A DNA stretch of 19,313 bases from CADCWF01 sp903864575 (GCA_040376155.1 JBEIRG010000030.1:1-19313); one strand, 5' to 3'. Positions 8,043-15,673 are shown, counted from the first letter of the stretch. The notes: generated by a model not told the origin, from the sequence alone. Numbers and translations are program-made.

Positions 8043-9728
8043 GTGAACGGGACCCGTAGCGGACACGATACCGACGTGCTGATTGCCGGGGCAGGCCCGG
8101 TAGGACTGGCGCTGGCCATCGAACTGCGGCGGCGCGGGGTGGCTGCACGGATCATCGATCGCTCGGACGGACCCGCGACGGAATCCCGCGCGCTCGGCAC
8201 CCAGGCCCGCACCATCGAGCACTTCCGGATGATGGGCATCGGCGAGGACCGCCTCGCGCCCCCCCTGCGGATTCCCGGCATCGCGATCCACGACGGCGGA
8301 TCCCTCGTCGCGACCGTCCCAACGCGTGTATCCCGGCCGGATGTCACCTACGACGGCATCCTGGTGATGACACAGGCCGACACCGAACGAATGCTGCTCG
8401 ATCGCCTCGCCGGCCTCGGCGGCGCGGTGGAACGCGGCGCAACGCTTACCGCGCTCTCGCAGGATGCCGGCGGCGTGCACGCGACAATCACCGGGCGCCT
8501 CGGCACGGAAACCATCCGCGCCCGCTACCTTGCCGGATGCGATGGCGCGCGCTCGTCGGTCCGTCACCACCTGCGGGCCGAGTTCGCCGGATTCACCTAC
8601 CCCCAGGAGTTCCTGCTGGCCGACTGCCGCGTCGCCGGGAACCTCGGCCACGACCTCGGCAACGGCTGGCTCCACCCTGACGGACTGCTGTTCGCGCTGC
8701 CTCTGCCGTATGAAGGGCTCTGGCGCATCATCGTCAACACCGACCGTCAGGCGCCGGATGACCGCACTGCTCCGACGATCGAGGAGGTTGCGACACTGGT
8801 CCGGAAGCGGACGGGAGACGCCCTGGAGATCACCGATGCGGTCTGGATCTCACGGTTTCGCATCAACTGCCGGATGGTGAACGAATACCGCCACGGCGCG
8901 ATCTTTCTGGCAGGGGATGCGGCCCATGTCCACAGTCCCGTCGGCGGGCAGGGAATGAACACCGGCATTCAGGACGCGGTGAACCTCGGCTGGAAACTCG
9001 CGCTCGCGACGAGCGGCCGGGCCGCCGCCTCCCTGCTCGACACCTACGGCGAGGAGCGGATGCCGATCGCTCGGGCAGTGCTTGCCGGGACCGACCGCGG
9101 AACCCGCGCCATCATGACCGCCAACCCGGCCCTGCGATGGCTCCGCGACCGGGCACTCGCGACAGCCGCCTCGATCCCGGCGGTCCAGGGAGTCATCGCC
9201 GAGCAGATTTCGCAGCTGGGGCTTGACTACCGGAAATCACCGCTCTCGGGACCAGCCGGGCGCGGCGGCTTCGCCGCCCGCTCCCCCCGCCCTGGCGACC
9301 GTGCGCCGCAGGCTGCGTTCACGCATGCGGCAACTGGCAACCCCTCGACCCTGTTCGACCAGTACGGCCTCGGCGGCTTCACGCTCCTCCTCTTCCCGGA
9401 CCCCGCCGGTGGAGAGATCAGCCTGCGCGACGCCACGACCCTTGGGGCGTGGGTTCGAGATCGCCTTGGGGATGATTGCTGCCCGATCGTCATCCTCCCC
9501 AACGCGCCGGCTGATGGGGAGTTCCCAGCTTTCGCGGCAACCGACCACGACGGCTCCATCCGACGCCTGTTCGGCGTACAGGAAGAGGCGGCGGTGCTTG
9601 TCCGGCCCGACGGCTACATCGCCGCGCGAACAGCGCCGATCGCTCACACGGCGATCTGGGGCGCCCTCGGCGAGGTGTTCGCCGCCGATCTCCTGCCAGA
9701 TCTCCCGGTGCACCAGGGCGCAGCCTGA
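8043..9728 (+). CDS. FAD-dependent aromatic monooxygenase (PheA/TfdB type)
   Basis: A 561-aa class A flavoprotein monooxygenase that would hydroxylate an aromatic or polyketide-like substrate using NAD(P)H and O2. It shows the Rossmann dinucleotide fingerprint G16-AGPVG, the conserved ARIIDR strand end, the DG motif in LAGCDGARSSVRHHL, and the second FAD motif IFLAGD292-AAHVHSPVGGQGMNTGIQDA with NLGWKLA. The last about 150 residues match the thioredoxin-like C-terminal domain of phenol 2-monooxygenase-type enzymes. GTG 8043 is preceded by GAGG at a good distance. The gene converges on the minus-strand DUF1634 gene 19 bases away. No ring-cleavage gene lies beside it, so the substrate remains open. 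Confidence 0.9.
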   Translation: MNGTRSGHDTDVLIAGAGPVGLALAIELRRRGVAARIIDRSDGPATESRALGTQARTIEHFRMMGIGEDRLAPPLRIPGIAIHDGGSLVATVPTRVSRPDVTYDGILVMTQADTERMLLDRLAGLGGAVERGATLTALSQDAGGVHATITGRLGTETIRARYLAGCDGARSSVRHHLRAEFAGFTYPQEFLLADCRVAGNLGHDLGNGWLHPDGLLFALPLPYEGLWRIIVNTDRQAPDDRTAPTIEEVATLVRKRTGDALEITDAVWISRFRINCRMVNEYRHGAIFLAGDAAHVHSPVGGQGMNTGIQDAVNLGWKLALATSGRAAASLLDTYGEERMPIARAVLAGTDRGTRAIMTANPALRWLRDRALATAASIPAVQGVIAEQISQLGLDYRKSPLSGPAGRGGFAARSPRPGDRAPQAAFTHAATGNPSTLFDQYGLGGFTLLLFPDPAGGEISLRDATTLGAWVRDRLGDDCCPIVILPNAPADGEFPAFAATDHDGSIRRLFGVQEEAAVLVRPDGYIAARTAPIAHTAIWGALGEVFAADLLPDLPVHQGAA

Positions 9729-9743
9729 GCCACCCGGTGCTCC

Positions 9744-9760
9744 GGCGCTACCGCAGCGCC
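9744..9760. terminator. Small hairpin at the convergent gene ends
   Basis: GGCGCT (9744-9749) pairs with AGCGCC (9755-9760) around a 5-nt loop between the ends of the monooxygenase and DUF1634 genes, overlapping the latter's stop. It may help terminate the plus-strand transcript. There is no T-run. Confidence 0.22.
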
Positions 9761-10149
9761 CGCAAAATGCTCACGGCAAGAACGGCCAGCACCAGCCCCG
9801 TCACGATGGAATAGCGCCGGTCCCGCATGCGAAGGAAGCCGGCAAGCACGACGACCGTGGCCACCACCGGAGCGGCCATCAACCAGAGGATCGCGAGGTC
9901 GATCACTCCCGAGGCATGGCCGGCCAGCACGGCGGGAATGACCTCGGCGAGCGGATCCACCCGCGCGCCAAGCGGTTCCGGGCGAAGCAGCGCGAGGGCG
10001 ATCCCCAGCACCAGCAGCCCCGCGCCAATCCGGAACATCCAGCGCAGCACCGCGCCAACGCGGGCAAGCAGGGGCGCCATTTCCGCTGCCCGCAGCTCGA
10101 ACCCCGCGATTGCCTGCCGTTCGGTTTGCGCGCGCGCCGCGTCGTCCAT
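9748..10149 (-). CDS. DUF1634 membrane protein
   Basis: A 133-aa integral membrane protein with three hydrophobic segments: around WMFRIGAGLLVLGIALALL, SGVIDLAILWLMAAPVVATVVVLAGFL, and YSIVTGLVLAVLAVSIL. This layout, with RMRDRRYS before the last helix, is that of DUF1634, a family typically encoded right after a TauE/SafE transporter gene. Here its ATG follows the TauE stop without a gap (TAGATG), with a G-rich ribosome binding site inside the upstream gene. It is presumably an accessory subunit of that transporter, but its biochemical role is not established. Confidence 0.85.
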   Translation of the reverse strand: MDDAARAQTERQAIAGFELRAAEMAPLLARVGAVLRWMFRIGAGLLVLGIALALLRPEPLGARVDPLAEVIPAVLAGHASGVIDLAILWLMAAPVVATVVVLAGFLRMRDRRYSIVTGLVLAVLAVSILRALR

Positions 10150-10986
10150 CTATGCCCCCAGCAGGTGAATGCCAAGCCCCTGGAAGATCATCCTGATCCC
10201 CAGGTAGGCCAGCACGACGCCGAAAATCAGCGCGAGCCGCTGCGCCTTGAGTTTGCGGGTCAGCTTCGCGCCCAGTTGACCGCCGAGAAAGACGCCGATG
10301 ACCGCCGGAACGACCACCCCGGGGTCGATCTTCCCGTTCGCGTAGTAAACAAACGAGGGCGCGACCTGCGTAATCCCGACCATGAACGCCGACGTGCCAA
10401 CCGCCGCCTTCACCGGCACGCCCATCAGCAGGTTCATCACCGGGACCATCACCACCCCGCCACCGACGCCGAGCATCCCTGAGAGAATGCCCGCACCGGC
10501 GCTGATGCCGACCCCCTGCGGCACCCGTTTCGGCACATAGGCCATCTCCTGCTTCGTGGCCGGGTCGTGAAAGACCGCGCCCAGCCGCAGGGAATCGTCG
10601 CCCAGCGACACATTCCGATTGGACCGCGGAATCGCCATCGAAATCGCCGCGTAGAGCAGCACGATGCCGAAGACGACGTAGATCACCGCCGGGTTGGCGT
10701 TCACGCCGTAGATCGCGCCGACGATCGCGCCGGTCGCGGTCATCACCTGCAGCAGCATCGCCAGCCTGAGATTGGTGAAGCCGCTCTTCAGGTGCACCGA
10801 CGATCCGACCACGCTGTTGGTCACGACGACGATGGCGCTCGCGCCGACCGCGAGTTTCGGGTCGATCCCGAAGAAGAGCGTGAAGATGGGAACGAGGAAC
10901 ACCCCCCCTCCCAGCCCAAGCATGGACCCCAGAATGGCGGCGCCGGCCGCAACCGCGCCGAGCGCCAGCATGTTCGCAATGTCCAA
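10150..10986 (-). CDS. TauE/SafE family sulfite/organosulfonate exporter-like permease
   Basis: A 278-aa membrane protein of the TauE/SafE (TSUP) family, proposed to move sulfite, sulfoacetate or related anions. It has the internal duplication of the family: GSMLGLGGGVFLVPIFTLFFGIDPKLAVGAS in the first half and SGMLGVGGGVVMVPVMNLLMGVPVKAAVGTS in the second, each followed by two or more helices. The start chosen is TTG 10986 because GGGAG lies seven bases upstream. ATG 10971 is an alternative, and ATG 11043 would add 19 residues without a ribosome binding site. It is co-transcribed with the DUF1634 gene and divergent from the cobalamin riboswitch operon. Confidence 0.9.
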   Translation of the reverse strand: MDIANMLALGAVAAGAAILGSMLGLGGGVFLVPIFTLFFGIDPKLAVGASAIVVVTNSVVGSSVHLKSGFTNLRLAMLLQVMTATGAIVGAIYGVNANPAVIYVVFGIVLLYAAISMAIPRSNRNVSLGDDSLRLGAVFHDPATKQEMAYVPKRVPQGVGISAGAGILSGMLGVGGGVVMVPVMNLLMGVPVKAAVGTSAFMVGITQVAPSFVYYANGKIDPGVVVPAVIGVFLGGQLGAKLTRKLKAQRLALIFGVVLAYLGIRMIFQGLGIHLLGA

Positions 10987-11021
10987 CGGCTTGCTCCCGC
11001 GAGGGGTTGAAACGCGGCGGG

Positions 11022-11030
11022 AGTATCGCA
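11022..11030 (-). promoter_or_regulatory. Candidate extended -10 for the TauE-DUF1634 unit
   Basis: On the minus strand the sequence reads TGC-GATACT, an extended -10 form. Transcription would begin near 11015, giving a leader of about 29 bases that contains the GGGAG ribosome binding site. No clear -35 is visible. Confidence 0.38.
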
Positions 11031-11066
11031 CAGGCAAGGTCATGCGGCGGGAATGACGGAGCGGCG

Positions 11067-11072
11067 TATACT
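11067..11072 (+). promoter_or_regulatory. -10 element of the cobalamin riboswitch operon
   Basis: TATACT differs from TATAAT at one position and sits just upstream of the aptamer, placing the transcript start near 11079, right before the first riboswitch bases. No convincing -35 is seen. Confidence 0.5.
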
Positions 11073-11079
11073 CACCCGA

Positions 11080-11233
11080 CAACCGAAGAGCCCGTGGCAG
11101 GAGCCCGTCACGCCGGACATGTCGTCCGGGCGCCGGGAACCCGGGGGAAGCCGGTGAGACGCCGGCGCTGTCCCGCAACTGTATCGCCGCCCTTCCGTGC
11201 GACGGAGCCAGATCGCCCGCCTGCTGCATCCAG
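11080..11233 (+). ncRNA. Cobalamin (B12) riboswitch aptamer
   Basis: The core of the class is clear: GGGAA (11135-11139), then GCCGGTGAGACGCCGG (11150-11165), GCTGTCCC, and the diagnostic GCAACTGTA (11175-11183). The closing B12-box half is AGCCAGatcgCCCGCCTG (11206-11223). The spacing matches the adenosylcobalamin class. It lies 30-40 bases before the first gene of the ECF operon, so expression should fall when B12 is plentiful. The 5' boundary is approximate. Confidence 0.93.
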
Positions 11234-11236
11234 CCG

Positions 11237-11259
11237 CCCGTCGCGCGAACGGGGGAGGA
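11237..11259 (+). promoter_or_regulatory. Putative riboswitch expression platform hiding the ribosome binding site
   Basis: CCCGT (11237-11241) pairs with ACGGG (11249-11253) around the 7-nt loop CGCGCGA. The right arm runs into GGGGGAGGA (11251-11259), the Shine-Dalgarno sequence of the gene at 11264. This is the position of helix P13, whose loop kisses L5 of the aptamer in translational cobalamin riboswitches. The pairing is visible, and the switching role is inferred. Confidence 0.45.
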
Positions 11260-11263
11260 ATCC

Positions 11264-12331
11264 ATGCAGCGTTTTCCGCTCTCAATCCCGTCTTCCGTAT
11301 CCCTTGGCGCTCTTCCACGGCGCGCAGCCCTGACCGTTGCGCTGCTGGCTGGGTTCCTGCTGCCGTCGCTGCCGATGAACGACACGCAGGCGACCACTTC
11401 GGCGGCCCCGGGGAATCTCGCGGCATCCGCCGCATGGCTCAGGGATCAACAACTTCCCGAAGGCGGGTTCGCCGGATTTGGCGGCGAGGCCGATCCATCG
11501 TTCACCGCACTCGCGATCGAGGCCCTGGCGGCGGCGGGAGCTGACGACCCTGCCAACGCCCGGTCGATCGGGATGGCGGCCGAATGGCTTGCCAGCACTA
11601 TCACCGAGTACGCCGCGCAGGGTCCTGGATCGGCCGCAATCGCGGCCGGCGCGGCCGGCGCGGCGGGACTTGATCCCACCTCGTTCGGCGGGGTTGACCT
11701 GGTCGCCGCCATGCAGCAACCGATTCCTGAAAGCGATGCCGCCGCTCCGGGCATGATGGGAAACGACATCAACGACCACGCAATGATCATGCTTGGAATG
11801 CTCGCAGCGGGCCAACCGGTCGACCCCGCCATGCTCGATGGCCTGATCGCCCGTCAAACCGATGACGGCGGCTGGTCCTTCGATGGCCAGACCGGGCCGG
11901 ACCTGATGGACAGCAACACCACCGCGCTCGTCATCGAAGCGCTGGTCGCCGGTGGCCGCGGCGACGATCCTGCAATCGACACCGCGTTCGCGGCCCTCAA
12001 GCGGTTTCGCTCGGCTGACGGCGGATTCGCCTACCAATTGACCGAACCGCTGACGGCCGACGCCAACTCCACCGCGCTCGTGCTGCAGGCGCTGATCGCG
12101 GCAGGCGAGGACCCGGCGGGCGAGGAGTGGGGTGACGTCCCAGGGTCGCTCGTCGCGTTCTTTCAGCCGGATGGCTCGTTCCTTTTCATGGCGGGCGACC
12201 CCGAGCCGAGTCTCTACGCCGCCCTTCAGGCCATCCCCGCGCTGGCCGGGATGCCCTTTCCGATGACAACGCTCTGCACGGACAGCGAAGCCGTTCAGGG
12301 AGGCTGCGCCTCCCCGGTCGCCGGCGCGTGA
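11264..12331 (+). CDS. Secreted alpha/alpha-toroid protein, transcobalamin/intrinsic-factor alpha-domain-like
   Basis: A 355-aa protein with an N-terminal signal peptide (RR at 19-20, hydrophobic 21-37), then an all-helical region with prenyltransferase/squalene-cyclase-like repeats. The Gly-rich turns are at 64-71 (LPEGGFAG), 198-206 (QTDDGGWSF), 249-257 (RSADGGFAY) and 301-308 (QPDGSFLF). Helix starts repeat as DPSFTALAIEAL (77-88), DSNTTALVIEAL (216-227) and DANSTALVLQAL (266-277). The DxDD acid motif of cyclases is absent, so enzymatic cyclisation is unlikely. Animal intrinsic factor and transcobalamin hold B12 between such an alpha-toroid and a small beta-domain. Here a DUF4430-like beta-domain is encoded by the next gene (overlap TGATG). 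Two Cys (338, 348) lie near the C-terminus. With the riboswitch directly upstream, a cobalamin-binding surface protein is the best inference. ATG 11264 has GGGAGGA upstream. Confidence 0.8.
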   Translation: MQRFPLSIPSSVSLGALPRRAALTVALLAGFLLPSLPMNDTQATTSAAPGNLAASAAWLRDQQLPEGGFAGFGGEADPSFTALAIEALAAAGADDPANARSIGMAAEWLASTITEYAAQGPGSAAIAAGAAGAAGLDPTSFGGVDLVAAMQQPIPESDAAAPGMMGNDINDHAMIMLGMLAAGQPVDPAMLDGLIARQTDDGGWSFDGQTGPDLMDSNTTALVIEALVAGGRGDDPAIDTAFAALKRFRSADGGFAYQLTEPLTADANSTALVLQALIAAGEDPAGEEWGDVPGSLVAFFQPDGSFLFMAGDPEPSLYAALQAIPALAGMPFPMTTLCTDSEAVQGGCASPVAGA

Positions 12332-13053
12332 TGCTTGCCCTCGCCGCGTGGCGCCTCCTCTCGCTCCGGGTCGCGGCCGTGGCCGTGGCCGTGGCCGTGG
12401 TGGCCCTGCTGCTGACGCCGGTGACGCCAACCGGGCTGGCATCGGCCGACGGAGGAGTGAACCATGCGGGAGTCATCGTCCGACAGGCGGATGGGTCATT
12501 CGTCTATGGCTACGTCGCCTTTGCCGAGGAGAAGATTGACGGCATCGAACTGCTGCGGCGCAGCGGGATTCCGCTGGTAACCGCTGGTTTCGGCGGACTC
12601 GGCGCAGCCGTCTGCTCGCTCGACGGGCAGGGCTGCTCCATGGCCGAATGCAGGCGATCCGTCTGTCAGGGAGGGCCGAACGCGCCCTACTGGCAGTACT
12701 TCCGGCAAGGTGGCCCTCGCGGTTGGTCGCCCCTGCTGGTCGGCGCCAGCGCCACCGCCGTTCGGGATGGCGACATCGACGGCTGGTCCTGGACCGCGAA
12801 GGAGGCCGGCCTTCCCTCGCTCACCCTGCCGGAACTCGCAGCCCTCGCAGGCGCTGATCCGGCGCACTCCGGCGATGAGGGCAGTGGCGCGACATGGCGC
12901 AGGACCGGAGCCGCGTCTCCCGCACCCGGCGCGACCGCCGCTCCGGCGGCGGCAACGCTTCTCGGCGCGGGAGCCATCCTCGCACTGATCGGCGGGGGCG
13001 CGGCGGCGGCAGCGATGCGCAGGCGCGCCCAACCGGAAACGGAGGCGGCATGA
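12331..13053 (+). CDS. Membrane-anchored DUF4430-like (transcobalamin beta-domain-like) protein
   Basis: A 240-aa exported protein: signal peptide (1-39, likely cut after LASA), an ectodomain (40-190), a Pro/Ala-rich stalk (195-207), one hydrophobic helix (about 207-228), and a basic RRR stop-transfer end. The ectodomain follows the DUF4430 pattern: a strand with GSFVYGYVAF, IDGIELLRRSGIPL (the 'dGl.aLl.aG' helix), GGLGAAV, Y120-WQYF, then GWSPLLVGASATAVRDGDIDGWSW (the closing '.dGD...w.' strand). It also has a Cys cluster (C95, C102, C107, C112) able to form two disulfides. In animal B12 carriers this domain closes over the ligand, and in bacteria DUF4430 often sits in surface proteins. ATG 12331 overlaps the upstream stop. 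GTG 12328 is the alternative. Translation is probably coupled because no ribosome binding site is seen. Confidence 0.72.
   Translation: MLALAAWRLLSLRVAAVAVAVAVVALLLTPVTPTGLASADGGVNHAGVIVRQADGSFVYGYVAFAEEKIDGIELLRRSGIPLVTAGFGGLGAAVCSLDGQGCSMAECRRSVCQGGPNAPYWQYFRQGGPRGWSPLLVGASATAVRDGDIDGWSWTAKEAGLPSLTLPELAALAGADPAHSGDEGSGATWRRTGAASPAPGATAAPAAATLLGAGAILALIGGGAAAAAMRRRAQPETEAA
12375..12405 (+). repeat. In-frame hexanucleotide repeat in a signal peptide
   Basis: Four copies of GGCCGT (12375-12398) run into GGTGGCC. They encode the alternating Val-Ala hydrophobic core of the beta-domain protein's signal peptide. Each gain or loss of a unit would change the core by two residues without shifting the frame. 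Confidence 0.6.
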
Positions 13054-14066
13054 ACGGGCGCGCCATCGACCCTCGCGCCTGGCTTGTCTGGCTTGCCGCG
13101 GTGTCCGTCCCGGCGCTCGTCGGGCGAAACCCGTTTCCGCTGCTGGCCGCCTTCCTCGCCGCGTTCGGCGTGTGGGCGGCTTGGCAACATGAGGATCGGC
13201 GCGGCTGGGGCGGCGTGCTGCGTCTGGGGATCATCCTCGCGGCGGCCGGGGCGCTCTTCAACGTGCTGACTGCCCATGTCGGCGATCTGGTGTTCGCCCG
13301 CCTGCCAGATGACTGGCCCATCATCGGCGGCGTCCTCACCGTGAACGCCCTCACCTACGGTCTTCTCTCCGGATTGGCGATCCTGACGTTGCTGCTCGCC
13401 GGAGCGACCATCGGCGAAAATCTCGATTGGACCGGGCTTCTCCGACTGCTGCCGGATCGGTTCGCCGCTGTCGCCGTCGCAACGTCCGTCGCATGGGCGC
13501 TCATTCCGCAAACAACCCGCGCCATAACGGAAATCCGCGAAGCGCAGGCCGCCCGCGGATATCGTCCCCGAGGGCCACGGGATGCGGGTCCGCTCCTCCT
13601 GCCGCTCCTCTCCGGCAGCCTCGAGCGCTCGCTCACCCTCGCCGAAGCTCTCGAATCACGTGCCTTCGGCGCTCCCCTCAGGGAGGAACCGCCCGCTTCC
13701 GGCTGGCGCACCGCCGGATTGGCGGCCGGAATCGGACTGGCCACCTTCGGCGCGTATGCGGTCGCCCTCGGAAACGGGATGATTGCGGCGATCGCGCTTC
13801 CCGTTGCATCGCTTCTGCTCTGGTTTTCCACTCGGACGACGGGTGACGGCCCCCGCCGCACCCGATACCGGCAGCCCATCTGGGACCGCCGCGCCACCCT
13901 CATTGCGGGCGCTTCCATGATCTGCCTGATGGTGGAGACGGCGACGCTCTCCACCGCCCCGTGGGCATTCGTCTGGGAACCCTACCCAACGATGACGCTG
14001 CCCGCCGTCTACCTGCCGCTGCTGGCCTCCTGCGGTCTGCTCCTTGTCCCGGCGTTCATCCGATGA
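13050..14066 (+). CDS. EcfT-like transmembrane subunit of an ECF transporter
   Basis: A 338-aa membrane protein with the EcfT layout. Four hydrophobic segments lie in the first about 120 residues (11-24, 29-45, 57-74, 95-121). A helical coupling region follows with the two ATPase-contact motifs, A167-ARGY and E202-SRAFG. Canonical EcfT (about 265 aa) ends with one helix, whereas here four more hydrophobic segments follow (221-240, 243-259, 282-300, 316-336). It would couple ATP hydrolysis by the downstream ATPase to substrate uptake. ATG 13050 has GGAGG upstream and overlaps the previous stop (ATGA). The riboswitch and the carrier-like proteins upstream point to cobalamin. No S component is encoded in the window. 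Confidence 0.85.
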   Translation: MNGRAIDPRAWLVWLAAVSVPALVGRNPFPLLAAFLAAFGVWAAWQHEDRRGWGGVLRLGIILAAAGALFNVLTAHVGDLVFARLPDDWPIIGGVLTVNALTYGLLSGLAILTLLLAGATIGENLDWTGLLRLLPDRFAAVAVATSVAWALIPQTTRAITEIREAQAARGYRPRGPRDAGPLLLPLLSGSLERSLTLAEALESRAFGAPLREEPPASGWRTAGLAAGIGLATFGAYAVALGNGMIAAIALPVASLLLWFSTRTTGDGPRRTRYRQPIWDRRATLIAGASMICLMVETATLSTAPWAFVWEPYPTMTLPAVYLPLLASCGLLLVPAFIR

Positions 14067-15673
14067 GCGGGGCCGTCCTCTCCCACGTCTCCTTCGCCTA
14101 TCCGGGGCGCGATCGGCTCGCACTTTCCGGGGTGGACTGGACCGTCGAGCCCGGTTCCTTCGTCCTCCTCGCCGGCCCATCCGGCAGCGGCAAATCGACC
14201 CTGCTCCGATGCCTCAACGGGCTGGTTCCGCACTTCAGCGGAGGCGCTTTCGGCGGCACGGCCATCGTCGATGGCCACGACACCCGGAACTACCCGCCGC
14301 GCGCGCTTGCGCGGTCGGTCGGCTTCGTGTTCCAGGACCCGGAGGCACAACTGGTGACCACCCGGGTGGACGATGAGATCGCCTTCGGCATGGAACAACT
14401 CGGCGTGCCGCCGCTTACGATGCGGAAACGCGTCGAGGAAGTCCTCGATCTCATGGGCATCGCCAGCCTGCGGGAGCGCGGACTCGCGACGCTCTCCGGG
14501 GGAGAGCGCCAACGGGTCGCCGTGGCGGCCGCCCTCGCCCTCCATCCCGCCATCCTCGCGCTCGACGAGCCGACCAGCCAACTCGACCCGTGGGGCGCCG
14601 ATGATGTGCTCACCGCCCTGACCCGCCTCAACGACGATCTCGGGCTGACCGTCGTTCTCGCCGAGCATCGCCTCGACCGCGTGCTCGCCCACAGCGACCG
14701 TCTGCGCCTCCTCGACCGCGACGGCGCGCTCGTTGCGGACGCCCCGCCGCGCGATGTGCTGCCGCTCATGGAGGAGATCGCCCTGCCGCCGATCGCCCGG
14801 CTCGGTCGCGCGCTCGGCTGGAGCCCGCTCCCGCTCACGGTCAAGGAGGGCCGTCAACGCGTCGCAGCGGACGCCGCTGCAGGCCGTATACCGCCGCTGC
14901 CGCTCGCCGACCCTGCCCCGGCGCAGGGCGCGCCAGTCATCACGGTCGAGCGCCTGACCGCGGGATTCGGCAGGCGGATCGTGCTTCGAGGCGTCGATCT
15001 CGCCGTCCGGCCCGGGGAACTCGTCGCGCTCATGGGGCGCAATGGCTCGGGCAAGACCACGTTGCTGCGGACCCTGCTGGGGCTCCATGTTCCGGAATCC
15101 GGCCGGGCCATCGTGCTGGGGCGCGACGCCGCGAAAACCCGTCCAGCCGATCTCGCGGCGGGCGTGGGCTATGTGCCGCAGAACCCTTCCTCGATGCTCT
15201 TCGCCAACACCGTCCGCGACGAACTCGCCTTCACGCTCCGCCACCACCCGGGCGGCGCGGACCCGGAATCCACCCTCGACGCCCTCGGCCTGCTGCACGC
15301 CATCGATCGCCACCCGCGCGACCTGTCCGGCGGAGAACGCGAGCGAGCCGCTCTCGCCGCCATCCTCGTCGGGAACCCCCGCGTGCTCCTGCTCGATGAG
15401 CCGACGCGCGGCATGGACGCCGATGCCCGCGTCGCCCTCGCCGCCGCCCTCGAACGGCTGCGCCGCGACGGGGTCGCGATTGTCATGGCCACGCATGATG
15501 TCGAACTCGTCGCCGCCACCGCCACCCGCGTGGTGATCATCGGTGATGGCGCCATCGTCGCCGACGGCGGCCCGCGCGCCGTCCTCTCCGGCTCCCTCTC
15601 CTTCGCCACCCAGATCAACAAGTTGTACGGCGCGGGTTACCTGACGGTGGACGACCTTACCGCTCGCCGGTAA
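14063..15673 (+). CDS. Fused double ECF-type ATPase (EcfA1-EcfA2-like)
   Basis: A 536-aa cytoplasmic ATPase containing two complete ABC nucleotide-binding domains. Domain 1 has Walker A GPSGSGK44-ST, Q-loop FQDPEAQLV, signature L144-SGGERQ, Walker B LALD168-E and the switch His in LAEH. Domain 2 has GRNGSGK331-TT, VPQNPSSMLF, L421-SGGERE, LLLD445-E and MATH. The 'QDPE/QNPS' Q-loop followed by a hydrophobic residue is typical of ECF and cobalt/biotin-type ATPases. All catalytic motifs are intact in both halves. ATG 14063 overlaps the EcfT stop (ATGA) and has no separate ribosome binding site, so translation is coupled. It powers the EcfT-like subunit and is the last gene of the riboswitch operon. 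Confidence 0.93.
   Translation: MSGAVLSHVSFAYPGRDRLALSGVDWTVEPGSFVLLAGPSGSGKSTLLRCLNGLVPHFSGGAFGGTAIVDGHDTRNYPPRALARSVGFVFQDPEAQLVTTRVDDEIAFGMEQLGVPPLTMRKRVEEVLDLMGIASLRERGLATLSGGERQRVAVAAALALHPAILALDEPTSQLDPWGADDVLTALTRLNDDLGLTVVLAEHRLDRVLAHSDRLRLLDRDGALVADAPPRDVLPLMEEIALPPIARLGRALGWSPLPLTVKEGRQRVAADAAAGRIPPLPLADPAPAQGAPVITVERLTAGFGRRIVLRGVDLAVRPGELVALMGRNGSGKTTLLRTLLGLHVPESGRAIVLGRDAAKTRPADLAAGVGYVPQNPSSMLFANTVRDELAFTLRHHPGGADPESTLDALGLLHAIDRHPRDLSGGERERAALAAILVGNPRVLLLDEPTRGMDADARVALAAALERLRRDGVAIVMATHDVELVAATATRVVIIGDGAIVADGGPRAVLSGSLSFATQINKLYGAGYLTVDDLTARR

Noticed and set aside
11264..12331. Reading the toroid protein as a squalene/oxidosqualene cyclase or prenyltransferase
   Set aside because: It has a signal peptide, lacks the DxDD acid motif and the full length of cyclases, and sits under a B12 riboswitch next to a DUF4430-like partner and an ECF transporter.
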